This document shows, in pieces, positions 19,143 to 28,809 of a stretch of 64,000 nt of DNA. The DNA comes from Mycolicibacterium aurum (GTDB lineage: Bacteria > Actinomycetota > Actinomycetes > Mycobacteriales > Mycobacteriaceae), in assembly GCA_900078775.1 (NCBI GenBank), contig LT549889.1:1922001-1986000 (forward strand), written 5' to 3'. A program made the position numbers and the translations under genes. A model generated the notes under the pieces. It was not told the DNA's origin, made no database searches, and saw nothing but the letters and a program-made list of their open reading frames with translations. Within the stretch, counting starts at the first letter, position 1. Each line of letters opens with the position of its first letter.

Positions 19143-20619
19143 GACCGTGCAGGTCACCTTCGAGTCCAGAATGCTGATCGACGGGAAGCTCGTCGACGGC
19201 GAAGCCGGAACGTTCACCAACATCAACCCCGCCACCGAGGAAGTCCTCGGCGAATGCACCGACGCCTCCAGCGCCGATATGCACCGCGCCATCGACGCCG
19301 CCCGGCGCGCATTCGATGACACGGACTGGTCCCGCGACCACGCGTTCCGGGCCCGCTGCCTCGAACAACTGCACGAGGCGATCGAGAGCGAGGTCGACGA
19401 GCTGCGTGAGGAACTCATCCTGGAAGTGGGGTGCCCGCGCGCCGTCACCCACGGACCGCAACTCGATGCGCCGTTGTCCGAGGGCCTGAAGTACCCGGCC
19501 AAGCTGATCGAGTCCTACCACTGGGAGACCGACCTGGGCGATGCCTTCGTCCCGATCACCGGCCGGATGACCCGGCGCAAGGTGTGGCGCGAACCGGTGG
19601 GCGTCGTCGGCGCCATCGTGCCGTGGAACTTCCCGTTCGAGATCGCGGTCAACAAACTCGGTCAGGCCCTGGCCACCGGCAACACCGTGGTCATGAAGCC
19701 CGCGCCGCTGACCCCGTTCAACGCGACCCGGCTGGGCCGGCTGATCGCCGAGAAGACCGACATCCCACCGGGTGTGGTCAACATCGTCACCGCCTCCGAT
19801 CATTTCGTGGGCGAGGAACTGACGCTCTCACCCAAGGTTGACCTGATCTCGTTCACCGGGTCGACGGCGGTCGGCAAGCGGATCATGGAGAAGGGCGCCG
19901 CGACCATGAAGCGGCTGTTCCTCGAATTGGGCGGCAAGTCGGCGACCATTGTGCTCGAGGACGCCGACTTCAACACCGCGTGCCTGATCGGCATCGGACC
20001 GCTGATGCACGCCGGGCAGGGTTGCGCGGCCCCGACCCGGCTGCTGTTGCCCCGGTCGCGCTACGACGAGGGCGTGGCGATCCTGAAGACCATCTACGAG
20101 AACATCAAGGCCGGAGATCCCCAGGATCCCGGAACACTCTGCGGCCCGGTCATTTCCGAGAAGCAACGCTCCCGCATCCAGGGCTACATCCGCAAGGGCG
20201 TACAGGAGGGCGCCACCCTGTTGGTGGGTGGGCCCGAACAACCCGAGGACTTCGACAAGGGGTTCTGGGTCAAACCCACCCTGTTCGTCGACGTCGACAA
20301 CTCGTCGACCATCGCCCAGGAGGAGATCTTCGGGCCCGTCCTGACGGTCACCCCTTACGAGGACGAGGACGACGCCGTGCGGATCGCCAACGACAGCGTC
20401 TACGGCCTGGCCGGCAACGTGATGTCCGGGTCGCTGGAGCGCTCGCTGGCCGTCGCGAGCCGGTTGCGTGCCGGGTTCATCGGTCTCAACGGCGGCGCGG
20501 GGTACGGCGCCGACGTGCCGTTCGGCGGCTACAAGTCCAGCGGAGTGGGTCGACAGAACGGTGTCGTCGGCTTCGACCAGTACACCGAAGTGAAATCCGT
20601 GGCCTACCCGGTCGACTGA
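19135..20619 (+). CDS. Aldehyde dehydrogenase family protein
   Basis: 494 aa. PWNFPFEIAVNK, nucleotide-binding FTGSTAVGKRIM, general base Glu in LELGGKS (about 264), and nucleophile Cys in AGQGCAAPTR (about 297). Length and motifs are those of a functional NAD(P)-dependent ALDH giving carboxylic acids. ATG 19135 overlaps the SDR by 8 bases, and AAGGAG at the stop serves the downstream P450. The operon order SDR-ALDH-P450 suggests stepwise oxidation of an alcohol side chain. Confidence 0.95.
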   Translation: MPETVQVTFESRMLIDGKLVDGEAGTFTNINPATEEVLGECTDASSADMHRAIDAARRAFDDTDWSRDHAFRARCLEQLHEAIESEVDELREELILEVGCPRAVTHGPQLDAPLSEGLKYPAKLIESYHWETDLGDAFVPITGRMTRRKVWREPVGVVGAIVPWNFPFEIAVNKLGQALATGNTVVMKPAPLTPFNATRLGRLIAEKTDIPPGVVNIVTASDHFVGEELTLSPKVDLISFTGSTAVGKRIMEKGAATMKRLFLELGGKSATIVLEDADFNTACLIGIGPLMHAGQGCAAPTRLLLPRSRYDEGVAILKTIYENIKAGDPQDPGTLCGPVISEKQRSRIQGYIRKGVQEGATLLVGGPEQPEDFDKGFWVKPTLFVDVDNSSTIAQEEIFGPVLTVTPYEDEDDAVRIANDSVYGLAGNVMSGSLERSLAVASRLRAGFIGLNGGAGYGADVPFGGYKSSGVGRQNGVVGFDQYTEVKSVAYPVD

Positions 20620-20630
20620 AGGAGCCTGTT

Positions 20631-21845
20631 GTGGAACAACTTTTCGACGATCTCGAGGATTTCGGCTCGTTCGACGACGTCGTGTCCGGCGATGTGCGCG
20701 ACCCGTACCCGGAACTTGCCCGGCTGCGCCGCGAGGAACCGATCCAGCGGATCGACGTCTCGGCGATGCCCGGCGAAGAGGGCAAGCCGGTGTTCATGGT
20801 CTACCGCTACGAGGAAGCCCAGCAGATGCTGCGCGACAACGAGACCTTCTCGTCCGCGGGTGTGATCGCGGCCTTCGGCCCGGTGCTGGGCGAGGGCGTC
20901 ATGCTCGGCATGGACGAGCCGGTGCACGGGCGACTGCGCGGGCTGGTCTCGAAGGCGTTCTCGCAGAAGGCGTTGAGTCGCTGGGAGGACGAGCTGGTCG
21001 GCCGGGTCGGCAACGATCTGATCGACAAGTTCGCCGCCGACGGCAAGGCCGATCTGGTCAAGCAGTTCACCTTCGATTATCCCAGCCAGATCATCGCCGG
21101 CCTGCTGGGCCTGCCGGAGCAGGACTACCCGCAGTTCCAGCGCTGGTCCATCTCGCTGCTGAGCTGGATCCTGAACCCGGAACGCGGACTGGCGGCGTCG
21201 GCTGCGCTGTGCGAGTACTTCGCGCCGATCCTGGCCGCCCGGCGGGCCGAACCACGCGAAGACATGATCAGCCTGCTGGCCGAGGCGGAACTCGACGGCG
21301 AGAAGCTCACCGACGAGGAGATCTTCTCCTTCCTGCGGCTACTGCTGCCCGCCGGCGTCGAAACCACGTACCGGGCACTGGGCAACCTGCTGATCGCGCT
21401 GCTCTCGGATCCGGCCCAGCTGGACGCGGTCCGTGCCGACCGCTCCCTGCTGGGACCGGCCATCGAAGAGGTGGTGCGCTGGAACCCGCCGCTGCTGACG
21501 ATCACCCGGGTGGCCACCCGGGACACCGAACTCGGTGGCGTGCCCATCCCCGAGGGGTCCTCGGTGATGCCGATGCTCGGGTCGGCCAACCGGCAGGAAG
21601 ACCGCTGGGAGAACCCCGACAAATTCGACATCTTCCGCACCGCCAAGGGCAACCTCGGCTGGGGGCACGGGGTGCACGTCTGCCTGGGCATGCACCTGGC
21701 TCGGATGGAGATGCGGACCGCGATGAACCTGCTGCTGGACCGCCTGCCCAACCTGCGGATGGATCCGGACGGCGACGATCCGCACATCCGCGGTCAGGTG
21801 TTTCGCTCGGCGACCTCGGTGCCGGTGTTGTTCGACCCGGCCTGA
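20631..21845 (+). CDS. Cytochrome P450
   Basis: 404 aa, complete. I-helix AGVETT at about 241-246, with Val-Glu in place of the usual acidic-Thr arrangement but retaining the Thr pair; EEVVR at 279-283; heme loop GWGHGVHVCLG with Cys at about 351. GTG 20631 has AAGGAG six bases upstream. It is last in the SBP-AveC-SDR-ALDH-P450 series before the broken LLM locus. Substrate unknown. Confidence 0.93.
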   Translation: MEQLFDDLEDFGSFDDVVSGDVRDPYPELARLRREEPIQRIDVSAMPGEEGKPVFMVYRYEEAQQMLRDNETFSSAGVIAAFGPVLGEGVMLGMDEPVHGRLRGLVSKAFSQKALSRWEDELVGRVGNDLIDKFAADGKADLVKQFTFDYPSQIIAGLLGLPEQDYPQFQRWSISLLSWILNPERGLAASAALCEYFAPILAARRAEPREDMISLLAEAELDGEKLTDEEIFSFLRLLLPAGVETTYRALGNLLIALLSDPAQLDAVRADRSLLGPAIEEVVRWNPPLLTITRVATRDTELGGVPIPEGSSVMPMLGSANRQEDRWENPDKFDIFRTAKGNLGWGHGVHVCLGMHLARMEMRTAMNLLLDRLPNLRMDPDGDDPHIRGQVFRSATSVPVLFDPA

Positions 21846-21959
21846 GGCCCGGCCACAGACTGGCCACCAGGACTGTCCACTGGCTGATGCGGGCGGTGGC
21901 TGCCCGGCGTGATCATGGCTTCGAGCATCGAAGAACCATGCGACCGCCGAGGAGCCGTC

Positions 21960-22026
21960 ATGACCGCACCGCCGGTGCCACCGTTCACGCTGCAGACCGC
22001 CACCGCCAAGGTGCGGGCCGGTGAGG
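21960..22026 (+). pseudogene. 5' stub of a DUF1348/NTF2-like gene
   Basis: An ATG with GAGGAG upstream reads MTAPPVPPFTLQTATAKVRAGED and then loses sense. This matches the characteristic start of DUF1348 nuclear-transport-factor-2-like proteins (PPxPPFTxETAxxKVxxAED), normally about 150 residues. After about 23 codons the sequence becomes the interior of an LLM gene in another frame. It reads as a deletion scar. Confidence 0.65.
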
Positions 22027-22548
22027 ACCTACGGCATCGAACTGGGCACCGTGAAGGAACGTCTGGACCGCTTCGAGGAGGCCACCCAGGTTCTGATCGG
22101 GCTGTTGAGCCAGGAGGTCACCGACTTCGACGGCGCCTTCTACCGACTCCGGGACGCCCGCAACGAACCCAAGGGGCCGCAACGCCCGCACCCGCCGATC
22201 TGCATGGGCGGCAACGGTGAGCGGCGCACCCTGCGGATCGCGGCCCGCTACGCCGACCACTGGAACTTCGTGCAGGGCACACCCGCGGAGTTCGCCCACA
22301 AGCGCGATGTGCTGTGGGCACATTGCGCCGACCTCGGCCGTGATCGCGCCGAGATCACCCTGTCGGCCCACATCTGGCTGAACCCCGAACACGATTTCGG
22401 GAAGCTGATGGCCGAGATCGCCGCCTTCGAGGAGGTGGGACTCGACCTGGCCATCGTCTACCTGCCGCCGCCGCTGTCCCCGGCGGTGCTCGAACCGCTG
22501 GCCCAGGCCATCACCACCTCCGGCCTACTCGGAAAGGTCCACTCGTGA
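22021..22548 (+). pseudogene. LLM-class F420-type oxidoreductase, C-terminal fragment
   Basis: About 175 residues of the C-terminal half of an LLM flavin/F420 oxidoreductase: RTYGIELGTVKERLDRFEEATQVL, RPHPPICMGGNGERRTLRIAARYADHWN and a typical end. A full member is about 280-300 aa; the N-terminal 110 or so residues with the start of the barrel are missing. Homology begins exactly where the DUF1348-like stub stops. A GTG at 22021 could start translation, but an active enzyme is unlikely. The stop overlaps the next SDR start as GTGA, preserving operon structure. Confidence 0.75.
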
Positions 22549-23402
22549 AGAAGGTTTGGTTCATCACCGGCTCCTCGCGCGGCTTCGGACGCGCCCTGGT
22601 GCGGGCCGCCCTGGCCGCCGGCGACCTGGTCGCGGCGACCGCCCGCCGTCCCGAGCAGCTCGCCGATCTGGAACGCGAACACCCGGACCGGTTTGTCGCC
22701 CTGCCCCTCGATGTCACCGACCGTGCTGCCGTCGACCGGGCCATCACCGCCGCCACCGAGCGGTTCGGCCGGATCGACGTGGTGGTCAACAACGCCGGCT
22801 ACGCCGATGTCGCACCGATCGAAACCGGCGACGAAGACAACTTCCGCGCCCAGTTCGAAACCAACTTCTGGGGCGTCTACCACGTCTCCCGAGCGGCCAT
22901 CCCGGTGCTGCGCGGCCAGGGCGGTGGGCTGATCATCCAGTTCTCCTCAATGGGCGGGCGCGTCGGCGGATCACCGGGTATCGCGTCGTATCAAGCGGCC
23001 AAGTTCGCCATCGACGGCTTCTCCCGGGTTCTGCAAGCCGAGACCGCGCCTTTCGGCATCAAGGTACTCGTCGTGGAGCCCAGCGGCTTTGCCACCGACT
23101 GGGCCGGATCCTCGATGGCCATCCACGACATCCCCGACACCTATGCCGACACCGTCGGGACGATGTCGGCGATCCGGCACAGCGACGCCATCACCGCCGG
23201 TGATCCGACCCGCGCCGCCGAGATCCTGGTCCGCCTGGCCCGGCACGCCGACATCCCGTATCACCTGCCGCTCGGGGTGGACGCCGTGGAGGGATCCATC
23301 CGTCAGGACGAGTCGCTGCTCGCCCAGGACCGCAAGTGGGCCGCCGTGGGCCGGTCCGCGGACTTCGCCGAGCCGTACCCGGTCGACTTTCCGGCCACCT
23401 GA
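22545..23402 (+). CDS. SDR family oxidoreductase
   Basis: 285 aa classical SDR: TGSSRGFGRALVRAAL, VVNNAGYADVAPIE, FSSMGGRVG and YQAAK. The GFGR glycine motif and KKVWFITGSSRGFGR start match oxidoreductases acting on retinol- or steroid-like alcohols, but the substrate is open. GTG 22545 overlaps the LLM remnant stop. It ends the long operon and is convergent with the LuxR-type regulator. Confidence 0.88.
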   Translation: MKKVWFITGSSRGFGRALVRAALAAGDLVAATARRPEQLADLEREHPDRFVALPLDVTDRAAVDRAITAATERFGRIDVVVNNAGYADVAPIETGDEDNFRAQFETNFWGVYHVSRAAIPVLRGQGGGLIIQFSSMGGRVGGSPGIASYQAAKFAIDGFSRVLQAETAPFGIKVLVVEPSGFATDWAGSSMAIHDIPDTYADTVGTMSAIRHSDAITAGDPTRAAEILVRLARHADIPYHLPLGVDAVEGSIRQDESLLAQDRKWAAVGRSADFAEPYPVDFPAT

Positions 23403-23415
23403 CAGGCTCGCCCTG

Positions 23416-26199
23416 CTACGGCAGCACCTGCGGGAGTTGAGCGCGGGAACTGATCCCCAGCTTGGTGAACACCTTCCGCAGGTGGTACTGGACCGTGCGG
23501 GCGCTGATGAACAGTCGGGCGCCGATCTCCGGGTTGGACAGCCCGTCGCGGGCCAACCGAGCCACCTGCTCCTCCTGCGCGGTCAGCGCCGTACTGCCGG
23601 CCGCGGCGGGTGTCTCGGCCGTGACGGTATAGCCGGTGGCCCGTAGTTCTCGCGCGGTTCGCTCGGCGAACGCGCGCATGCCCATCGCGGTGAACATGCC
23701 GTGCGCGGTCTGAAGTTCGGTGCGGGCCTCGCTGCGCCGGCGTTGTCGGCGCAACCATTCGCCGTACACCAGATGTGCGCGGGCCAGTTCGGTGCGGATC
23801 CGGGTGCGGCCGAGCCGGTCGACGGCCTCGCGGTACAGGGTTTCGGCCTTCTCGTCGTCGGCCAACAGGGCCCGCGCCCGGGCCTCGGACCCGAGCGCCC
23901 AGTCCGTCCCGCTGGCCCGGCTGATCTCGCTGAACTGCCCGAGGGCGGTTTCGGCCTCGTCCTGCAGCCCCAGCCGTGCTGCTGCCTCGACGAGTTCGGT
24001 GAAGGCCCAGTTCGCCGAACTGAGCCCGGCCGGATACTCGACGGCTTGACGCGCCGCGTCGACGGCAGCCTGGAATTCACCGAATCCGTTGTGCAGCAGC
24101 GCTATTGCCCACATCGCCACCGTGATGCCGTTGCCCTCGCCGCGAGCGGTGACCTCCTGCACGGTGCGGGTGCTCAACGCCAGGGCGGTGTCGCGGGCTC
24201 CGCGCAGCGCCGCGAGGGCGAGCGCGGCGTAGGGTGCGATGGTGCTCTTGACGGCGTCCTGCGCCGCCGCCTGTTCCTCGACCAAAGCCGCGGCAGCGGA
24301 CAATTCACCGGTGAACAGGGCCATGAAAGCATGGGTGTTCAGCGCCAGCGGAGTATCGCTCAGGATGCCGGCGGACCGCACGGATTCGACGTGGCCGGTC
24401 GACAGCGCGTACCACCGCCGGTCGTCCCACGCCCGGAGCGCGGCAACTGTGGTCAGCCAAGACCATCGGCGTCGTTCCGGCTCGGGGACGTGTCCGTCGG
24501 CGGCGTCCAGGGCTCGGTACAGGGCCGGCAGAGCCGCGGCGTGGCCACGGGTGAAGAAGTCGATCAGCCAGTCCAGCACAAGGTCTCGCAGCTGCGGTGG
24601 GCCCGGCGGACGCGGGGCGTCCGCGGCGGATCGCGCGATCTCCTCGGCGTCGGCGCCGGCAGACAACCGGCCCGCGAACATTGCCGCGGAGAAGGCGTCG
24701 ACATAAGTGGCGCGACACAGGTCCGGGTCGATCGCCCGCAGGCTCTCGGCCGCCTTCAGCAACAGTGGGGGAGCATCGCTGCCGCGCTGAGAGACGAAGG
24801 CGATCCGTGCCTGCAGCAGATCGGCTCGGGCGCTCTGCATTTCGCTGAGTTGTTCGGACCGGGCGAGCCCCAGCAGATCGACCGCGGCGTCGAACGCCCC
24901 CGCCTCGACCTTGGCCGCCGCCGCGGCCAGCACCCGATCGGCGCGTTTGTCCCGGTCGGCGGTGAGTGCCGCCGAGCGTTCCAGGAAGGCCGCCGCCGCA
25001 CCGACCCCGCCGCGGCGTTGTGCACGGTGGGCCGATTGTTCGAGTTCGACGGCGACCTGCTCGTCGGGTCCGGTCGCGGCGTGCGCGAGATGCCAAGCGC
25101 GGCGGTCGACATCGTGGTCCCGGTCGGTGGCCTCGGCGAGAGCCCGGTGCACCCGCTGACGGTCCTGGACGGTGCCGGCCCGGTACGCCGCCGAGCGCAC
25201 CAGCGGATGCCGGAAGCGCACCCGGGTGCCGAATCCGGCCAGGTCCGCCTCGACCGCGGGCACCGCTGCCTCCGGGGAGATATCGAGGAGCTCGGCGGCC
25301 CGCCAGACCAGGGCGGCATCGCCGGTCGGTTCGGCCGCGGCGAGCAGCAACAGCAGCCGGGATGGTTGCGGCAACGCGGCGATACGCGCCCCGAACGCGG
25401 GCTCCACGTCCGTCGAAATATCCGCAGCACTTGGGAATCCGAAGCCGCCGGCAAGGTCCTCGGCGCTCATCTGCCGGGGCAGCTCCAACAGGGCCAGCGG
25501 GTTGCCCCGGGTCTCGGCGACGATCTGGTCGCGTACCCGCACGTCGAGGGGGCCGACCAGCACCGCATCAAGCAGCGCCCGCGCGTCGGAACCGTGCAAA
25601 CCCCGGATCACCAGGGTGGGCAGTCCGGACACCGCGTCGGTCGGTTCGCGGGCGGCGAACACCAACGCCACCGACTCCGCACCCAACCGGCGGGCCACGA
25701 AGGCCAACACCTGCGCCGAGGCCCGGTCCAGCCAGTGCTCGTCGTCGACCAGACAGATCAGTGGTCGCTCGGCGGCGGCATCGGAGAACAGGTTCAACAC
25801 CGCCAGGCCGACCAGGAAGCGGTCCGGCACCGGGCCTTCGGCGATCCCCAGTGCGGTGCCGAGGGCGTCGCGTTGCGGCACCGGCAACCGGCCGAGTTGA
25901 TCGAGGAACGGCTGACACAGCTGGTGTACTCCGGCGAAGGCCAGCTCCATCTCGGCCTGCACGCCCACCGTGCGCACCACCTGGAATCCGTCGGCTGCCT
26001 CGGCGAGATGATCCAGCAGTGCGGTCTTGCCGATGCCGGGTTCGCCGCGCAGCACCAGCGCCCGGCTCTCCCCGGCCCGCAGGGCGTCGACGATCCCGTG
26101 GAGGACCGCGCATTCGTCGCGGCGCCCGATCAGACCGCCGTTCGCTGTCAACCGGGCCCCCTGTGAAAAGAAGTCGTCCGACATGCACGTCCAGGCCAT
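23416..26199 (-). CDS. Large LuxR-family ATP-binding transcriptional regulator (LAL type)
   Basis: 927 aa. N-terminal AAA/STAND ATPase starts LIGRRDECAVLHGIVDAL, Walker A GEPGIGKT (52-59), Walker B-like RPLICLVDDEHWLD (about 175). A long helical, TPR-like middle (about 350-850) probably senses ligand or partner. The C-terminal LuxR HTH is LTAQEEQVARLARDGLSNPEIGARLFISARTVQYHLRKVFTKLGI. Start could be Met1 or Met6 (MSDDFF); neither has a clear ribosome-binding site. It is convergent with the catabolic operon. LAL proteins usually activate transcription, so it could be the positive regulator of that region, but no site is seen. Confidence 0.92.
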   Translation of the reverse strand: MAWTCMSDDFFSQGARLTANGGLIGRRDECAVLHGIVDALRAGESRALVLRGEPGIGKTALLDHLAEAADGFQVVRTVGVQAEMELAFAGVHQLCQPFLDQLGRLPVPQRDALGTALGIAEGPVPDRFLVGLAVLNLFSDAAAERPLICLVDDEHWLDRASAQVLAFVARRLGAESVALVFAAREPTDAVSGLPTLVIRGLHGSDARALLDAVLVGPLDVRVRDQIVAETRGNPLALLELPRQMSAEDLAGGFGFPSAADISTDVEPAFGARIAALPQPSRLLLLLAAAEPTGDAALVWRAAELLDISPEAAVPAVEADLAGFGTRVRFRHPLVRSAAYRAGTVQDRQRVHRALAEATDRDHDVDRRAWHLAHAATGPDEQVAVELEQSAHRAQRRGGVGAAAAFLERSAALTADRDKRADRVLAAAAAKVEAGAFDAAVDLLGLARSEQLSEMQSARADLLQARIAFVSQRGSDAPPLLLKAAESLRAIDPDLCRATYVDAFSAAMFAGRLSAGADAEEIARSAADAPRPPGPPQLRDLVLDWLIDFFTRGHAAALPALYRALDAADGHVPEPERRRWSWLTTVAALRAWDDRRWYALSTGHVESVRSAGILSDTPLALNTHAFMALFTGELSAAAALVEEQAAAQDAVKSTIAPYAALALAALRGARDTALALSTRTVQEVTARGEGNGITVAMWAIALLHNGFGEFQAAVDAARQAVEYPAGLSSANWAFTELVEAAARLGLQDEAETALGQFSEISRASGTDWALGSEARARALLADDEKAETLYREAVDRLGRTRIRTELARAHLVYGEWLRRQRRRSEARTELQTAHGMFTAMGMRAFAERTARELRATGYTVTAETPAAAGSTALTAQEEQVARLARDGLSNPEIGARLFISARTVQYHLRKVFTKLGISSRAQLPQVLP

Positions 26200-26449
26200 A
26201 TGATGCCCCAGAAGCCGACCCGGAGGCCATTGCCATGAGCGCAGACGTCAGACCCGGGAACTGAACGTGCTGTGCGCCTTGGGGGACTACAGCACCCAGA
26301 GCGATCAGCCACTGATGAAACAGCAGATCGTTTCGGTCACAGCCTCTTCGGCACCCGGCTGACACCCTTCATCGCTCGTTCGAGATCGCCGGTCATGATG
26401 AAGCTCGGCGGTGACGGCGCCCAGGTCGCACCTCTGTAACCTGTAGGTC

Positions 26450-27244
26450 GTGAATCACCTGGCCTACGTCATCGCTGGATCCGAGGCGACCGGCGGCGCC
26501 GGCCTCCAGGCTGACCTGCGCACATTCCAGCAATTGGGTGCCTACGGCCTGGGCACCGTGACCTGCATCGTGTCCTTCGACCCGAAGGCGTCCTGGTCAC
26601 ACCGCTTCGTGCCGGTGGAACCGCAGGTGGTGGCCGATCAGATCGAGGCGGCGACATCGGCGTACGACCTCGACGTGGTCAAGATCGGCATGCTGGGCAC
26701 CCCGTCGACCATCGATGTCGTCGCCGATGCGCTGGCCGGGCAGTCCTGGCGTCATGTGGTCGTCGATCCCGTGCTGATCTGCAAGGGCCAGGAGCCGGGG
26801 GCCGCGCTGGACACCGACACCGCGCTGCGGGAGCGCATCCTGCCGCTGGCGACGGTGGTCACGCCGAACCTGTTCGAGGCCGGGGTGCTGTCCGGGATGG
26901 ACCGCATCGCATCGGTCGAGGACCTGGTGGAGGCGGCCAAGCGCATCGCCGACCTGGGCCCTCGCTATGTGGTGGCCAAGGGCGGGGTCGAGCTACCCGG
27001 TGACGAGGCCGTCGATGTGCTGTTCGACGGCAGCGACGTCGAGATCCTGCGGGCGCCCAAGGTCGGGCGGGAGCGGGTGGCCGGCGCCGGATGCACGCTC
27101 GCCGCGGCCATCACCGCCGAACTGGCCAAGGGCACCGCAGTCGTCGAGGCGGTCAGATTGGCCAAGCAGTTCGTCACCGCCGGGATCAACGGCCGGATCT
27201 CCGGGAACGCACCGTTCGCCACGGTGCGGCAGGGCGCGTCGTAG
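26450..27244 (+). CDS. Pyridoxal/hydroxymethylpyrimidine kinase (PdxK/ThiD-like)
   Basis: 264 aa ribokinase-fold kinase: AGSEATGGAGLQADLRTFQQLGAYGLGTVTCIVSF at the N-terminus, VVKIGMLGT, VVVDPVLICKG, and the anion-hole motif RVAGAGCTLAAAITAELAKG with Cys as in ThiD and ThiD-like PdxK. It phosphorylates pyridoxal or HMP. The substrate pocket cannot be resolved by eye; because the ThiD-like Gln-Met pattern is weak, I favour a B6 salvage kinase. GTG 26450 start; no thi or pdx neighbours. Confidence 0.85.
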   Translation: MNHLAYVIAGSEATGGAGLQADLRTFQQLGAYGLGTVTCIVSFDPKASWSHRFVPVEPQVVADQIEAATSAYDLDVVKIGMLGTPSTIDVVADALAGQSWRHVVVDPVLICKGQEPGAALDTDTALRERILPLATVVTPNLFEAGVLSGMDRIASVEDLVEAAKRIADLGPRYVVAKGGVELPGDEAVDVLFDGSDVEILRAPKVGRERVAGAGCTLAAAITAELAKGTAVVEAVRLAKQFVTAGINGRISGNAPFATVRQGAS

Positions 27245-27279
27245 GGCAGACCACGAGACCACGAGACGAGGTGGCGGCA

Positions 27280-27747
27280 ATGTCGTTCGAGACTCCCCGG
27301 GGGACACGCGGCGTGCACCAACCGGCGTTCCTCAAGCCGATCGCCAACCTGGTCAACAGGTTCACCGCCAGCCGGATCCGTAAGACCGGCAAGGCTTTCG
27401 GCACCATGCCTGCCCTGGTGCTGACCACTGTCGGAGCCAAGAGCGGGCTGGAGCGCAGCACCCCGGTCGCCTACTTCCCCGACGGGCACGGCAACTGGCT
27501 GATCGTGGCTTCCTACGCCGGTGCGCCGACCAACCCGGCCTGGTATCACAACATCGCCGCCCACCCCGACCAGCTGCGCATCGAGATCGGCGGGCGCACC
27601 GAGAACGTCAGCGCCACGGAGTTGCACGGCGCCGACCGCGATGCGGCGTGGGAACAGATCATCACCGCCTCCGACCGCTTCGCCGGCTACCAGCAGAAAA
27701 CCGATCGCCAACTGCCCATCATCCGGCTCACCCCGCGCCCCAGCTGA
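27280..27747 (+). CDS. Deazaflavin (F420)-dependent nitroreductase family protein (DDN-like)
   Basis: 155 aa split-barrel protein. PALVLTTVGAKSGLERSTPVAYFPDGHGNWLIVASYAGAPTNPAWYHNIAAHP is the family signature, including the KSG phosphate-binding region and NPAWYHN. Relatives include Ddn of M. tuberculosis, which activates nitroimidazole prodrugs and reduces quinones with F420H2. ATG 27280 follows GAGGTGG. It lies 35 bases after the kinase gene and may be co-transcribed. Confidence 0.9.
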   Translation: MSFETPRGTRGVHQPAFLKPIANLVNRFTASRIRKTGKAFGTMPALVLTTVGAKSGLERSTPVAYFPDGHGNWLIVASYAGAPTNPAWYHNIAAHPDQLRIEIGGRTENVSATELHGADRDAAWEQIITASDRFAGYQQKTDRQLPIIRLTPRPS

Positions 27748-27753
27748 GGCCGG

Positions 27754-28809
27754 TCACGCCTGCAGGATGACCTTCAGCGCCTTGGTCTCCGCGGCGCGCG
27801 CGAAGGTGTCGTAGGCGTCGATGATGTCGTTGAGCGCGAACCGGTGGCTGATGAACCCGGCCACGTCCAGCTTCTTCTGTGCGAGCAGCTTGATCAGCAT
27901 GGCCGAGCTGTCGGTGTTGACCAGGCCGGTGGTGACGGTCAGGTTGTCGATCCACACCCGGTCCAGGGGAAATTCGACGGGCTTACCGTGCACGCCGACA
28001 TTGGCGACGTGGCCGGCGGGCCGCACGATCGACAGCGTCATGTCCCAGGTGGCCGGGATGCCGACCGCTTCGATCGACACGTCGACACCCAGACCGTCGG
28101 TGAGCGCCAGCACCTGCTCTTTCCAATCCGGATCGGAGGCCACCACGCCGTCGCTGGCGCCGAATCGTTTGGCCTGTTCCACCCGGTTGGCATCCAGGTC
28201 GATGGCGATGACACGGCTGGGCCCGTACAGACCGGCGGTGGCGATCGCGGCCAGGCCGACCGGTCCGGCGCCGACGACGGCCACCACGTCACCCGGCTTG
28301 ACCTGTCCGTACTGAATGCCGATCTCGTGGCCGGTGGGCAGGATGTCGCTGATCATCACCGCCTGCTCGGCGGGCACTCCGTCGGGCACCCGGTACAGCG
28401 AGGTCTCGGCGAACGGCACGCGCACCAACTCGGCTTGCGTGCCGTCGATGAGATGCCCGAAGACCCAACCGATTCCGGGTGCACCCTCATCGGCCTGGCA
28501 GTGCGAGTAGACGCCCTTCTTGCAGTAGATGCACTTGCCGCATGCGGAGATGCAGCTGATGATGACCCGGTCGCCGACGGCCAGGTCGGTGACCGCGGCG
28601 CCCACCTCGGTGATGGTGCCGACGCCCTCGTGGCCGAGGATGCGGCCGTCGGTCACCGCCGGGACGTCACCCTTGAGGATGTGCAGGTCGGTGCCACAGA
28701 TGGTGGTCGTCTCGATCCGCACGATCGCATCGGTGGGTTTTCGGATGACGGGATCCGGCACCTCTTCCCAGGATTTGGCACCGGGACCGTGGTAAACGAG
28801 CGCCTTCAT
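27754..28809 (-). CDS. Zinc-dependent alcohol dehydrogenase (MDR family)
   Basis: 351 aa. Catalytic zinc ligands Cys38 (ICGTDLH) and His60-Glu61 (GHEGVG); structural zinc lobe SACGKCIYCKKGVYSHC with four Cys (about 90, 93, 96, 104); cofactor motif VVGAGPVGLAAIATA. The pattern fits Zn-containing medium-chain dehydrogenases of the threonine/propanol/formaldehyde group. It is convergent with the DDN-like gene and divergent from the TrpB2 gene. Substrate not predictable. Confidence 0.93.
   Translation of the reverse strand: MKALVYHGPGAKSWEEVPDPVIRKPTDAIVRIETTTICGTDLHILKGDVPAVTDGRILGHEGVGTITEVGAAVTDLAVGDRVIISCISACGKCIYCKKGVYSHCQADEGAPGIGWVFGHLIDGTQAELVRVPFAETSLYRVPDGVPAEQAVMISDILPTGHEIGIQYGQVKPGDVVAVVGAGPVGLAAIATAGLYGPSRVIAIDLDANRVEQAKRFGASDGVVASDPDWKEQVLALTDGLGVDVSIEAVGIPATWDMTLSIVRPAGHVANVGVHGKPVEFPLDRVWIDNLTVTTGLVNTDSSAMLIKLLAQKKLDVAGFISHRFALNDIIDAYDTFARAAETKALKVILQA

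Noticed and set aside
23701..26166. Very long plus-strand open frame (over 800 codons)
   Set aside because: It is antisense to the LuxR-type regulator, with composition-driven lack of stops and no recognisable domain.
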